64,000 nucleotides of DNA from an uncultured Microbacteriaceae bacterium (GTDB lineage: Bacteria > Actinomycetota > Actinomycetes > Actinomycetales > Microbacteriaceae): contig CAKZKU010000272.1 in the NCBI GenBank assembly GCA_937124545.1, positions 1-64,000 of the forward strand, given 5' to 3'. Of this stretch, positions 40,516 to 50,551 are shown in pieces (position 1 is the stretch's first letter; the number at the start of each line of letters is the position of its first letter). A program made the position numbers and the translations under genes. Under the pieces are notes generated by a model. It was not told the DNA's origin. It saw only the letters and a list, made by a program, of their open reading frames with translations, and ran no database searches.

Positions 40516-41582
40516 CGGCGGTTGCGGCCACCAATCGTGGCCGCATCAATCTCGCCACTCGCGTCACGACGGAGTTCTTTCGGCAGGGAGAACTGAAGGT
40601 CTTCCTCTGCCGTGCGCACCTCGGACACCTCAGTGAAACCTGCCTCGGCAAGATCCGCCAAGGTGTGGTCCACCAGCACCTCGGGAACAGAAGCCCCGGA
40701 GGTCACACCGATGGTCTCCACCCCCACCAACCATTCCTGCTCGATCTCGCTGGCGTAGTCCACTCGGTAGGCAGCGCGTGCACCATATTCGAGTGCTACC
40801 TCAACAAGGCGAACACTGTTGGACGAGTTCGGCGAGCCGACGACAATGACCAGGTCGCACTCCGCGGCAATTTTCTTGATGGCTACCTGACGGTTTTGGG
40901 TCGCGTAACAAATGTCATCGCTGGGTGGATCTTTTAGGTGCGGGAACCGCTCGCGTAAGCGTCGCACCGTCTCCATGGTTTCATCCACACTCAGCGTGGT
41001 TTGGGACAGCCAAATCAGATTTTCTGTTTCCGGCGGCGTGATGCGCTCTGCTTCATCCGGGTCATTCACCAAAGTGGTGTGCTCCGGGGCGTGGCCCATC
41101 GTGCCTTCCACTTCTTCGTGACCCTCGTGTCCGATCAACAGAATGTGGTAATCCTGGCCGGAAAAGCGCACTGCTTCGCGGTGGACTTTGGTCACCAGAG
41201 GACACGTGGCGTCGATGGCATTGAGTTCGCGATCTGCTGCCTGCTGGACCACCATCGGGGACACCCCGTGAGCGGAGAACACGATGTTGGACCCGGTGGG
41301 AACCTCGGCGACCTCATCAACGAAGATCACGCCGCGCGATTCCAATTCCCGCACCACGTGAATGTTGTGAACGATTTGCTTACGCACATAAATCGGCGCA
41401 CCGAAACGCTCGAGAGCTTTCTCCACGGCGATAACGGCCCGGTCCACCCCTGCGCAATAGCCACGAGGCGCGGCCAAAATGATGCGCTTGGAGCCCTTCG
41501 TGGGCTCTTCCTTCAGCGGGGCAAGCCGCGAAGGAATGAGCGGGGTTCCCAGAAGGGATTCGTTGCCGTTGCTGATAGTCAC
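40512..41582 (-). CDS. ispH: 4-hydroxy-3-methylbut-2-enyl diphosphate reductase
   Basis: [40 protein letters not shown]. Likely GTG start at 41582. Confidence 0.95.
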   Translation of the reverse strand: MTISNGNESLLGTPLIPSRLAPLKEEPTKGSKRIILAAPRGYCAGVDRAVIAVEKALERFGAPIYVRKQIVHNIHVVRELESRGVIFVDEVAEVPTGSNIVFSAHGVSPMVVQQAADRELNAIDATCPLVTKVHREAVRFSGQDYHILLIGHEGHEEVEGTMGHAPEHTTLVNDPDEAERITPPETENLIWLSQTTLSVDETMETVRRLRERFPHLKDPPSDDICYATQNRQVAIKKIAAECDLVIVVGSPNSSNSVRLVEVALEYGARAAYRVDYASEIEQEWLVGVETIGVTSGASVPEVLVDHTLADLAEAGFTEVSEVRTAEEDLQFSLPKELRRDASGEIDAATIGGRNRR

Positions 41583-41640
41583 GCGCTCCAGTGTAGGCGG
41601 GTCAGCCCGGAAACGCTCTGAGTGTTCTAGTTTAGAAATC

Positions 41641-42849
41641 ATGGCCACCAACGACTCCAGCCCTGAGGCACCGTGGCCGGTAGCGAAGCTCTCTGAGCTT
41701 CTCGGTGGCTATATCGAGCGCTTAGGTTCTGTGTGGGTCGAGGGGGAAATCACCCAGTGGGGTGAATCCGGTGGCAACGTCTACGGCAAGCTGCGCGACA
41801 GTGACGCGGATGCCTCGGTCGCCTTCACCGTGTGGCGCAGGACCCGTAGCGAGATCCCCGAGGGAATCAGCCAAGGCGACCGTGTTGTCGCTCAGGTGCG
41901 CCCGTCGTGGTGGGTCAAGGGCGGCACACTCTCGATGAACGTGTTGGCGATGAAACACACGGGTTTGGGCGAGCTACTGGAGAAATTGGCTCAACTGAAA
42001 GAAACCTTGCAGAAGGAAGGTTTGTTTGCGCCCGAGCGCAAAAAACGCCTCCCCCTTCTCCCCCACACCATCGGTGTCGTCACCGGCAAAGACTCGGATG
42101 CGGAAAAGGACGTCATCACCAACGCGACCCTGCGGTGGCCCGAAGTTTCCCTCCGTGTCGAACACGCTGCGGTCCAAGGCGAGCGTTGTGTAACAGAAGT
42201 GATCGCGGCGCTCACCACGCTGGAAGCCGACCCGAACGTGGAGGTGATCATCGTGGCGCGCGGGGGTGGGGACTTTCAAAACCTTCTGCCCTTTAGTGAC
42301 GAGCGTCTTGTGCGCTTTGCTGCGAGCCTCACCACGCCTCTGGTGAGCGCTATCGGTCACGAAGCGGACCGACCCCTCCTTGATGAAGTTGCCGACCTGC
42401 GGGCGTCCACCCCCACTGATGCCGCGAAGCGTGTCGTGCCAGACGTCGGAGAAGAACGCAGTCGACTGCGGGACGTGCGCGAGCGGCTTCGAACGAAGCT
42501 AGGCAGTGTCATCGAATACGAGACCGAACGGCTCGCCGCGTTTCGGTCGCGGCCCAGCCTGGCGGACCCCGAAACCCTGATTGATGGCCCGATGGAGGAC
42601 GTGTTGCTGCTCCTCGCGCGAGGCAGTGACTTGGCAGGCCGTGCCATCGAGCGGCGAGAGTCCGAGCTCACCCAACTCCACAGCTCACTTCGGGGTCTCT
42701 CCCCCCAGGGCACGCTCGATCGTGGATACGCCATCGCGCGCAATGCCCGTGGTCACGTGATTTCCCGCGTGGACGAGGTCAACGCGGGAGACGAGCTTTC
42801 GCTCATCGTCAGCGATGGCACGATTGCCACTCACGTTGATGACAACTAG
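41641..42849 (+). CDS. xseA: Exodeoxyribonuclease VII large subunit
   Basis: [48 protein letters not shown]. Start 41641. Confidence 0.94.
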   Translation: MATNDSSPEAPWPVAKLSELLGGYIERLGSVWVEGEITQWGESGGNVYGKLRDSDADASVAFTVWRRTRSEIPEGISQGDRVVAQVRPSWWVKGGTLSMNVLAMKHTGLGELLEKLAQLKETLQKEGLFAPERKKRLPLLPHTIGVVTGKDSDAEKDVITNATLRWPEVSLRVEHAAVQGERCVTEVIAALTTLEADPNVEVIIVARGGGDFQNLLPFSDERLVRFAASLTTPLVSAIGHEADRPLLDEVADLRASTPTDAAKRVVPDVGEERSRLRDVRERLRTKLGSVIEYETERLAAFRSRPSLADPETLIDGPMEDVLLLLARGSDLAGRAIERRESELTQLHSSLRGLSPQGTLDRGYAIARNARGHVISRVDEVNAGDELSLIVSDGTIATHVDDN

Positions 42850-42869
42850 CCCCTCGGTAGACTGAGGCC

Positions 42870-43097
42870 GTGAGCGAAGCAAAGAAACCCGCACTGGCCG
42901 ATATCGCCGAGCTCTCCTACGAGCAAGCCCGGGATGAACTCGTGGAGGTTGTGGGGAAACTGGAGCAGGGCGGCATCTCGCTCGAAGACTCCATTGGTTT
43001 GTGGGAGCGCGGTGAAGCTCTGGCAACCCGGTGCGAAGAATGGCTCACCGGAGCCCGTGAGCGTTTAGAAGCGGCAAAGAAAGCCCGCAGCGAATAG
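42870..43097 (+). CDS. xseB: Exodeoxyribonuclease VII small subunit
   Basis: [37 protein letters not shown]. Confidence 0.95.
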   Translation: MSEAKKPALADIAELSYEQARDELVEVVGKLEQGGISLEDSIGLWERGEALATRCEEWLTGARERLEAAKKARSE

Positions 43098-43099
43098 GT

Positions 43100-43741
43100 A
43101 TGGCGGACAAGGAACCCCGCGAGGTTGCCGGTTTAGGCCGACCTGAAACACCGCTCGAGAAAAACGACCGCGTGCAGAAAGCACGCCGCGAACGTCGCGC
43201 ACGCCAAACCACACGAAACCTGGTGTGGTCTCTGCTGACCTCGCTGGGTGTGGTTGCCCTGCTCATTGTTGTGGTGGTTCGACCGGACACCAACCTGGTC
43301 GAGGACATCGACTGGCGTGTAGTGGCCCAAGAAAGCGCGGGGTCGCTGCCGGGCGAACCGCTGTACCCGAGGCTGTATGACCTGTGGAGCTCCAACCGCG
43401 CAGAAATTGTCAACGAACCCGGCGCCGACATCGTGTGGTCGATTGGTTTGCTAGGCCCGGAAAACAGCTACGTGGCGTTCGATCAGGGTTTTGGTGCTGA
43501 TGCGACCTGGGTGGCCGGAAAGGTCGAACAGTCCCCCTCCTCGGGGTCTGTGGAGCTTGGGTACGGCACGAATACGCTGGAGTGGATCGAATACGACCGC
43601 AGCGCCGCAGACGAGGGTGCGAACAACGCTTATGTCTTGGTACTCGAGCAAGAGGAGTTCATCCTGGTGGTGGCGGGAACCAGTAAACGCGCCGTTGCAC
43701 AGATCACGGATGACATCACCTTCCAGCTGACCGCGCCCTAG
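43100..43741 (+). CDS. DUF4245 family membrane-anchored protein
   Basis: Single N-terminal TM; position after xseB is common in actinobacteria. Confidence 0.75.
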   Translation: MADKEPREVAGLGRPETPLEKNDRVQKARRERRARQTTRNLVWSLLTSLGVVALLIVVVVRPDTNLVEDIDWRVVAQESAGSLPGEPLYPRLYDLWSSNRAEIVNEPGADIVWSIGLLGPENSYVAFDQGFGADATWVAGKVEQSPSSGSVELGYGTNTLEWIEYDRSAADEGANNAYVLVLEQEEFILVVAGTSKRAVAQITDDITFQLTAP

Positions 43742-43821
43742 CGCTCCCCGCCGGTTCAGAGGCACCTGCTGCAGAGTAAACTGCGGGGTGTCCCGCCCCA
43801 CCGAGCTTTCAAGGATGAGTG

Positions 43822-45219
43822 ATGACCGACCAGGGTGAATTCCGTATCGAACACGACACCATGGGCGAGGTGAAGGTTCCCAAGGATGCCCTCTACCGGG
43901 CGCAGACCCAGCGGGCGGTGGAAAACTTCCCCATTTCGGGACGCGGGTTGGAATCCGCGCAGATCAGCGCGCTCGCTCAGATCAAACGAGCGGCGGCACT
44001 GGTCAATAAAGAACTCGAAATTCTCGATGGCGCTATCGCCGATGCGATTGTTTCCGCTGCCAACGAAGTGATTGCCGGGCAGCACCACGACCACTTCCCG
44101 GTGGATACCTACCAAACCGGCTCGGGCACCTCCTCCAACATGAACATGAACGAAGTTCTCGCTACGTTGGCGAGCGCAACCGGCCCGGAGGTTCACCCCA
44201 ACGACCACGTGAATGCCTCTCAGTCCTCGAACGACGTGTTCCCCACGTCGGTTCACGTGGCGGTCACCGAAGCGCTGTTGAACTCACTGATTCCTGCTCT
44301 GGATTACCTCGCCAGCGCCCTGGAAGAAAAAGCACAGAAGTGGACGACCGTCGTGAAGGCGGGGCGCACCCACCTGATGGATGCGACCCCGGTCACCCTG
44401 GGGCAAGAATTCGCCGGCTACGCGCGTCAAATTCGCCTGGGTATCGAGCGCGTCGAGTCGACCATCGCTCGCGTGGCCGAGGTTCCCCTCGGCGGAACAG
44501 CAACCGGCACCGGGATCAACACCCCCCTCGGCTTTTCCCAAAAAGTTATTGCCGAGCTTGCGTCTGCGACAGGGTTGCCCCTGACGGAAGCGCAGGACCA
44601 CTTCGAAGCGCAGGGAGCCCGCGATGGCCTGGTCGAAGCTTCGGGTGCACTTCGAGTTCTCGCGGTATCGCTGACCAAAATCTGCAACGACATCCGGTGG
44701 ATGGGATCGGGGCCAAACGCGGGTCTGGCAGAGCTTCACATCCCCGACCTGCAGCCGGGCAGCTCGATCATGCCCGGGAAGGTGAACCCCGTCATCCCCG
44801 AGGCCGTGCTGATGGTGTGCGCAAGAGTTGTCGGTAATGACCACACGATCGCGTGGGCGGGCTCGAGCGGAAACTTCGAGCTCAACGTGGCGATTCCGGT
44901 CATGGGAACGTCACTGCTGGAATCTATTCGTCTGCTGACAAACGCCTCGCGAGTGCTGGCCGATAAGACCGTGTCGGGTTTGGAGGCTCGTGAGGAGAGG
45001 GCGAGAGCCCTTGCCGAGTCCTCACCGGCGATTGTGACCCCACTTAACCGAGTGATTGGCTACGAGGCCGCGGCAAAAGTAGCTAAGCACGCAGTGGAGC
45101 ACCAAAAAACGGTGCGAGAAGCCGTGATCGAGTTGGGCTTTGTGGAACGCGGCGAGGTCACCCTGGAGGAGCTCGATACAGCACTTGATGTGTTGCGGAT
45201 GACCGCACCGGGTCTCTAA
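43822..45219 (+). CDS. fumC: Fumarate hydratase class II
   Basis: [47 protein letters not shown]. Confidence 0.96.
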   Translation: MTDQGEFRIEHDTMGEVKVPKDALYRAQTQRAVENFPISGRGLESAQISALAQIKRAAALVNKELEILDGAIADAIVSAANEVIAGQHHDHFPVDTYQTGSGTSSNMNMNEVLATLASATGPEVHPNDHVNASQSSNDVFPTSVHVAVTEALLNSLIPALDYLASALEEKAQKWTTVVKAGRTHLMDATPVTLGQEFAGYARQIRLGIERVESTIARVAEVPLGGTATGTGINTPLGFSQKVIAELASATGLPLTEAQDHFEAQGARDGLVEASGALRVLAVSLTKICNDIRWMGSGPNAGLAELHIPDLQPGSSIMPGKVNPVIPEAVLMVCARVVGNDHTIAWAGSSGNFELNVAIPVMGTSLLESIRLLTNASRVLADKTVSGLEAREERARALAESSPAIVTPLNRVIGYEAAAKVAKHAVEHQKTVREAVIELGFVERGEVTLEELDTALDVLRMTAPGL

Positions 45220-45232
45220 GGAGCTCGCAGGC

Positions 45233-45904
45233 CTAACGCTCCGGCAAATCAATAACGCCGGTGGGATCGTTGTGACGCCAATTGGGTAGGGACCAATTGA
45301 AAGCAATCGACAACACCCGCATCAGCGATATCGCGAATGCAGAGCTCGCCACGGCCACCAGGGGCGAGGCGCCAAAAGCGCCAATCCCCCACACCAGTAA
45401 CCCGCCCCCAAAGGCGAGGACTGCGTAAAGCTGGAAGCTCGCGACCACCCAGGGCAGATCGTTAAGCATCACATCACGCAAGATTCCGCCGGTGATGGCG
45501 GTGGTGACCCCCATGAGCGCAGCAATCAACGGGCTGGACCCCAAATCCAAGGCGATCTGTGTCCCCGAGGCTGCGAATACCCCAAGCCCCAGCGCATCAG
45601 GCCACTGAATTGCCCTCGCGGTGGGTTCAAAGTGGCGTGAGCGCAAAACAATCGCCGATCCGACACCAATCGCGATCACGACCCAGAGCCAGTGTTCGTA
45701 TTCCACCCAGAAAAGCGGCGAACGATCAAGCAGCACATCGCGCAGTGTCCCGCCAGCCATTGCGGTGAGAAAAGCCACAAGCACAACTCCCACCACGTCG
45801 AGGCGTTTCCGAACGGCGGCAAGCGCACCGGAGAGCGCAAAAGCCACCACCCCAACACCTTCAAACACCAGCAGCAGCGACTGGAGCGCCGTTTCACCAA
45901 CCAT
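45233..45904 (-). CDS. TRIC-type cation channel/YicG family membrane protein
   Basis: Two internal repeats, each with AxxGTxLRDVLLD / ITGGILRDVMLND. Confidence 0.88.
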   Translation of the reverse strand: MVGETALQSLLLVFEGVGVVAFALSGALAAVRKRLDVVGVVLVAFLTAMAGGTLRDVLLDRSPLFWVEYEHWLWVVIAIGVGSAIVLRSRHFEPTARAIQWPDALGLGVFAASGTQIALDLGSSPLIAALMGVTTAITGGILRDVMLNDLPWVVASFQLYAVLAFGGGLLVWGIGAFGASPLVAVASSAFAISLMRVLSIAFNWSLPNWRHNDPTGVIDLPER

Positions 45905-46005
45905 GGGGGAAGTCTTTCACGTTCTCATCGGCAGGGCAGGGCAATAAAGCGTACGTCGGTACCGCAGCAGTCGATCGCCGTGGTGGCCTCCTATGCCGCT
46001 TCGTC

Positions 46006-46392
46006 TCAGACGGCCGGTACCGGGCCGTAGGTGTTCTCGGCGGCCTCGGATTGCTGCACTGTGAAGACCAGGAGAACAATCCCTCCAGCCAGCGGTACGA
46101 AGCCCAGCAGGACCCACCAACCGCTCTTGCCAGTGTCATGGAGTCGGCGCACCAAAACGGCCAGGGCCGGGACAATGGTCGCGAGTATCCACACCAGCCC
46201 GACGATTCCGCCACCGCCATTGGCGATGAAGCGCTCGATGTCACCGTTCATCAGAACGAAATCAATCACTGCGGCAGCAAGGTTCGTCACCACGAGGAAC
46301 AGTTGAATAAACCAATACTCGGATCTGCGGGCGCGCCCCTTGAAGGTGGCGTAGTGGGACCAAAATGACTTAACCGCTTGACCGAAACCCAT
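46006..46392 (-). CDS. DUF805 family membrane protein
   Basis: FKGRARRSEYWFIQLF...VRRLHDTGKSGWWVLL. Confidence 0.88.
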   Translation of the reverse strand: MGFGQAVKSFWSHYATFKGRARRSEYWFIQLFLVVTNLAAAVIDFVLMNGDIERFIANGGGGIVGLVWILATIVPALAVLVRRLHDTGKSGWWVLLGFVPLAGGIVLLVFTVQQSEAAENTYGPVPAV

Positions 46393-46472
46393 GACGACCT
46401 CTTTCTTTGCTTACTGGGCAACCTATCCCACCGCGGTGCGCGAAACCCGAGCGAAAGATCGTGGAGTGCTCG

Positions 46473-47258
46473 CTACATCCCGTAGCGACGCTGGCGCCTA
46501 CCAAAGTCACGCAGGGCACGAAGGAAATCAATTTCGCGCAGGTCGGGGCCAAGGGCCTCGACAAAATAGAACTCGCTGTGGGCGCTTTGCCACAACATGA
46601 AGTCGCTCAGTCGCTGCTCACCAGACGTGCGGATAACCAAGTCCGGGTCGGGTTGCCCCACGGTGTAAAGGTGTTTGGCAATCTCCGGGACACTAATCGC
46701 ATCGGGGAGATCCTCCAGTGTGCCCCCGCGAGCCTGGTGCTCACGCACCATCCGGCTTACTGCGTCAGATATTTCGGCCCGGCCCCCGTAACCCACCGCA
46801 AGATTGATGTGCAGGCCTGAGTTCCGCGAGCTTCGCTCAGCGGCGCCGGCGAGAGTTTCCCGAAGATGCGAGGGCAAGCCGTCGGCTTGCCCCACGTGCT
46901 TGACCCGCCAGTTGGAGAAACGGGAAAGTTGATCGGCGAGGCTTTCAATAATGTCGGCAAGGTCGTTAAGCTCTGCGGTTGCCCGGGCGCTGAGATTGTC
47001 CGCCGAGAGGAGGTAGAGCGTGACCACCGAAATACCCTGGTCTTCACACCAGGTCAGGAACTCGTGAATCTTGTCCGCACCAGCCCGGTGCCCGTGGGCA
47101 CTCGATTGCAGAGCCCGCGCTTTGGCCCAGCGCCGGTTGCCATCCAAAATCATGGCCACGTGCTGCGGCTTTGCCAGGCCCTCAATTTCTCCGAGGATGC
47201 GCCTGCGGTACAGACGGTAGAGCAACCCCTCGCCCATCAACACTCTCAGCCATCGCAC
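46473..47258 (-). CDS. uppS: Isoprenyl (cis-prenyl) transferase
   Basis: HVAMILDGNRRWAKAR, YGGRAEISDA, IRTSGEQRLSDFMLWQSAHSEFYFVE. The start may be 47237 (MGEGLLYRLYRRR). Confidence 0.94.
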   Translation of the reverse strand: MRWLRVLMGEGLLYRLYRRRILGEIEGLAKPQHVAMILDGNRRWAKARALQSSAHGHRAGADKIHEFLTWCEDQGISVVTLYLLSADNLSARATAELNDLADIIESLADQLSRFSNWRVKHVGQADGLPSHLRETLAGAAERSSRNSGLHINLAVGYGGRAEISDAVSRMVREHQARGGTLEDLPDAISVPEIAKHLYTVGQPDPDLVIRTSGEQRLSDFMLWQSAHSEFYFVEALGPDLREIDFLRALRDFGRRQRRYGM

Positions 47259-47344
47259 AGAACTACGGTAGTCCTATCTCCGAGCGTTGGATGTTCTCTA
47301 CAACCCCAGGCCTGATTCACTGAGGAGAGCTCTAGAGTGAGGGC

Positions 47345-48058
47345 GTGAGCGACTCTGAGACACCTTCCGCGCCTGTGCACCTCCCGCTGGTCGAGGAGTC
47401 TGTCGCCTATGAGGCTGGAGAGATCAAACCGACCTGGCGCGGCTGGATTCACTTATCGACGTTGCCAATCGCGATCGCGGCAGGAATCGTGCTGATTGTT
47501 CTTGCCAACGGTGTACCCGCCACCGTATCGAGTGCCGTTTTCGTGACGAGCTCTATCCTCATGTTTGGCATTTCGGGTACCTATCACCGCTTCAACTGGT
47601 CCCCCAAGACCAAAAAGGTACTGAAGCGACTCGATCACGCCAATATTTTTCTCTTGATTGCTGGTACCTATACGCCCATTGCGGTGCTGGCGCTGCCGGC
47701 AGACAAATCCCAGACACTCCTGACTGCCATCGGGATCGGCACCATCATCGGCATTGCGATGCGGGTGTTGTGGGTCGGTGCACCCCGGTGGTCCTATGTC
47801 CCCATTTACCTCGGCCTGGGGTGGGCCGCGGTGATGTACTTGCCCGACCTGGTGGCCGCCAACCTGGCGATGATGGTGCTCGTCCTTGTGGGTGGCCTCG
47901 CCTACACCGTGGGAGGCGTCGTCTACGGGCTTAAGTGGCCCAACCCGTCAGCGAAGAACTTTGGCTTCCACGAAATCTTTCACGCACTAACCGTGATTGC
48001 GTTCCTGTGCCACTGGACCGCCGTCCTCCTGGTCGCCCTTAACCCACCTCTGGGTTAG
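47345..48058 (+). CDS. Hemolysin III / PAQR family membrane protein
   Basis: ISGTYHRFNW, LDHANIFLLIAGTYTPIAVLAL, HEIFHALTVIAFLCHW. Confidence 0.92.
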   Translation: MSDSETPSAPVHLPLVEESVAYEAGEIKPTWRGWIHLSTLPIAIAAGIVLIVLANGVPATVSSAVFVTSSILMFGISGTYHRFNWSPKTKKVLKRLDHANIFLLIAGTYTPIAVLALPADKSQTLLTAIGIGTIIGIAMRVLWVGAPRWSYVPIYLGLGWAAVMYLPDLVAANLAMMVLVLVGGLAYTVGGVVYGLKWPNPSAKNFGFHEIFHALTVIAFLCHWTAVLLVALNPPLG

Positions 48059-48269
48059 TTTCCGCATCCAACTTGGCGTTTATTTCTTCGCGGTAGCGCA
48101 CCCGGCGAACACGGCGCACCATGTCGAGGATGAGCATCAACACAGCACCGGCGACGACAAACGTCACCACAAACCCAACGACACCCGGGGTGACCGAGTT
48201 GGGGTCCACCTCGATAGCAGGAATCAACGTGTCTTCTTCGAAGGGCAGCAGACGCAAGAGCTGGTGCAT
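48039..48269 (-). CDS. Small single-pass membrane protein (77 aa)
   Basis: MHQLLRLLPFEEDTLIPAIEVDPNSVTPGVVGFVVTFVVAGAVLMLILDMVRRVRRVRYREEINAKLDAETNPEVG, read inside the longer track ORF 48039..48605. Confidence 0.7.
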   Translation of the reverse strand: MHQLLRLLPFEEDTLIPAIEVDPNSVTPGVVGFVVTFVVAGAVLMLILDMVRRVRRVRYREEINAKLDAETNPEVG

Positions 48270-48337
48270 GACGCCTCTTTCTCCGCTTTCACAACGGCCA
48301 TCGAATATCCTGGCTTCAGCGTAGCGAGGGAAAACCG

Positions 48338-48745
48338 GTGATGTCTGACAACAGTGAACGTCTTGCTGCTCGCTACGGGGTAACACCCCAACGAGCAGCA
48401 AGAAATAAGGCCTGGGGCTGGATCGCTGCCGGCGGTTTTGCCGCGGTCTTGGGTGCCTGGCTGTGGTGGGGCGGCGTGCTGGAGACCCCCTCGCAACTCC
48501 AAGTGCGCGACATCGGCCACACGATCGTGTCAGAAACGCAGGTGGTGGTGAATTACGAAGTGACCACAGCGCCGGGCACCCCCATCGCGTGCGCGGTTCA
48601 AGCACTCAATGCTTCCTACGGAATTGTCGGCTGGTCGGTCGTGGATATCCCCGAGTCCACGCAGTGGACTCGTGTGTTTGACACCACGCTGCGCACCAGC
48701 GAACCCGCCGTAACCGGTTTGCTCTACGAGTGCTGGCTGACGTAA
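48338..48745 (+). CDS. DUF4307 family protein
   Basis: Short, N-terminal TM, just upstream of greA; domain architecture consistent. Confidence 0.75.
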   Translation: MMSDNSERLAARYGVTPQRAARNKAWGWIAAGGFAAVLGAWLWWGGVLETPSQLQVRDIGHTIVSETQVVVNYEVTTAPGTPIACAVQALNASYGIVGWSVVDIPESTQWTRVFDTTLRTSEPAVTGLLYECWLT

Positions 48746-48759
48746 TCTCAGTACATCCC

Positions 48760-48785
48760 ACCGGCCACCTTGTGGCCGGTTCTTT
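48760..48785 (+). terminator. Putative intrinsic terminator downstream of the DUF4307 gene
   Basis: ACCGGCCAC-CTT-GTGGCCGGT perfect 9-bp stem followed by TCTTT. Confidence 0.75.
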
Positions 48786-48803
48786 AGTTAGCAGGAGGCC
48801 CTC

Positions 48804-49298
48804 ATGGCAGAACCCGACACCTCACACCCGGTGTGGCTGACCCAGGAGGCGTACGACCGGCTCGCTCTCGAGCTTGAACAGCTCACCACCCGCGGTCGCA
48901 GCGAGATTGCCAAGCGCATCGAGGTCGCGCGCGAAGAGGGCGACCTGAAAGAGAACGGCGGGTACCACGCCGCTAAAGACGAGCAAGCGAAGATGGAAGA
49001 TCGGATTCGCACGTTGACCAGCATGCTCAAGCACGCGGTGGTCGGTGATGTTCCCGAGAGCAACGGCATCGTGGAATCGGGCACCGTCGTAAAAGCGCAC
49101 ATTCACGGCGATGTGGAAAAGTTCCTCCTGGGCTCGCGCGAGCTCGCCGGTGACACGGATTTAGATGTCTACTCCGCCCAAAGCCCTCTGGGTGAAGCGA
49201 TCATGGGCCTGCGGGTCGGCGAATCCAGCACCTACACCGCCCCCAGCGGAGCAGAAATCGCGGTCGAGATTCTCGAAGTCGAGACGTTTATCCCCTAA
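48804..49298 (+). CDS. greA: Transcription elongation factor GreA
   Basis: WLTQEAYDRLALELEQL, AREEGDLKENGGYHAAKDEQAKMEDRI. Confidence 0.95.
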   Translation: MAEPDTSHPVWLTQEAYDRLALELEQLTTRGRSEIAKRIEVAREEGDLKENGGYHAAKDEQAKMEDRIRTLTSMLKHAVVGDVPESNGIVESGTVVKAHIHGDVEKFLLGSRELAGDTDLDVYSAQSPLGEAIMGLRVGESSTYTAPSGAEIAVEILEVETFIP

Positions 49299-50551
49299 GA
49301 AACAACGCGGGGTTCGTAGCCTTCTGCGCGCAGTGCCGACAAGACCTCTTCGGCGTGCTCGGGTCCTCGTGTTTCCACGTGCAGTTCGAGTTCGACCTGC
49401 GAAATCTGAAGCCCCGTGCCGTGGCGAGTGTGAATCACTTCCACCACATTGGCGTTTTGCGCAGAAACAATCTCGGAAGTACGCGCCAACTGGCCGGGTC
49501 GGTCAGGCAGCGGAATCCGCATCTTCATGTAGCGACCGGCCCCTGCCATACCGCGCGAAATCACGCGCTCCATGATCATGGGGTCGATATTTCCGCCACT
49601 AAGGACGACCACGGTGGGGCCTGTCGCCGTGATTTTTCCTTCAAGAATTGCCGCCACGCCCACAGCCCCCGAGGGCTCGACGACGAGTTTGGCCCGCTCA
49701 AGTAACACGAGCATGGCGCGAGCAGTCTCGTCATCGCTGACCGTCACGACCTCATCGACGGCGTCCTTGATGATCTCGAAGTTCAGGGCGCCGGGTTTTT
49801 GAACGGCAATACCGTCGTTGATGGTGGCGCGCACCTCGACGGAAACGGGTTGCCCGGCTTCGAGGGAGGGCAGATACGGCGCAGCGTTTTCTGCCTGCAC
49901 ACCAATAACTTTGATGGTGCGACCTTCGGCCTGGGCACGCTGCTTCATGGCGCTGGCAACCCCAGCCATCAAGCCACCACCACCAATGGGCACAATGACG
50001 GTGGCTACATCAGGTACCTGGTCCATGATTTCCAGGCCCACGGTTCCTTGCCCCGCAATGATGTCGGGGTGATCAAACGGAGGGATCCGAACGGCCCCGG
50101 TTTCTGCAGCAAACGCCTGAGCAGCTTTCAGCGGTTCGTTGATGCTCTCGCCGCCGAGTATGACCTCCGCGCCATAGGCCTGGGTGGCTTGTAGCTTGGG
50201 CAACGCCACCCCCACCGGCGTGAAGATGGTCGCTTTGATGCCCTGCTCCCTAGCGGCGAACGCCACACCCTGAGCGTGGTTTCCGGCACTTGCCGCCACA
50301 ACCCCGCGAGCTTTTTCTTCCTCACTGAGCTTTGAGATGCAGTAGTAGGCACCGCGAATTTTATAAGCACCGGTGCGCTGAAGATTTTCACACTTAAGGG
50401 ATACGGGTTGTCCCAGAACCTGGGACAGGTATCGCGAGACCTCAACGGGAGTCTCCTGCGCTACTCCCTGCAGTGTTGCAGCCGCATCAGCAAAATCCTC
50501 GAGCGTGGGCCCGGGCAGTTGGGTGGCATCAAACGTGGCGGTCTCGCTCAT
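49295..50551 (-). CDS. ilvA: Threonine ammonia-lyase
   Basis: LKCENLQRTGAYKIRGA PLP-Lys motif, ASAGNHAQGVAFAA, GGGGLMAGVASA, C-terminal ACT-like domain. Confidence 0.93.
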   Translation of the reverse strand: MSETATFDATQLPGPTLEDFADAAATLQGVAQETPVEVSRYLSQVLGQPVSLKCENLQRTGAYKIRGAYYCISKLSEEEKARGVVAASAGNHAQGVAFAAREQGIKATIFTPVGVALPKLQATQAYGAEVILGGESINEPLKAAQAFAAETGAVRIPPFDHPDIIAGQGTVGLEIMDQVPDVATVIVPIGGGGLMAGVASAMKQRAQAEGRTIKVIGVQAENAAPYLPSLEAGQPVSVEVRATINDGIAVQKPGALNFEIIKDAVDEVVTVSDDETARAMLVLLERAKLVVEPSGAVGVAAILEGKITATGPTVVVLSGGNIDPMIMERVISRGMAGAGRYMKMRIPLPDRPGQLARTSEIVSAQNANVVEVIHTRHGTGLQISQVELELHVETRGPEHAEEVLSALRAEGYEPRVVS

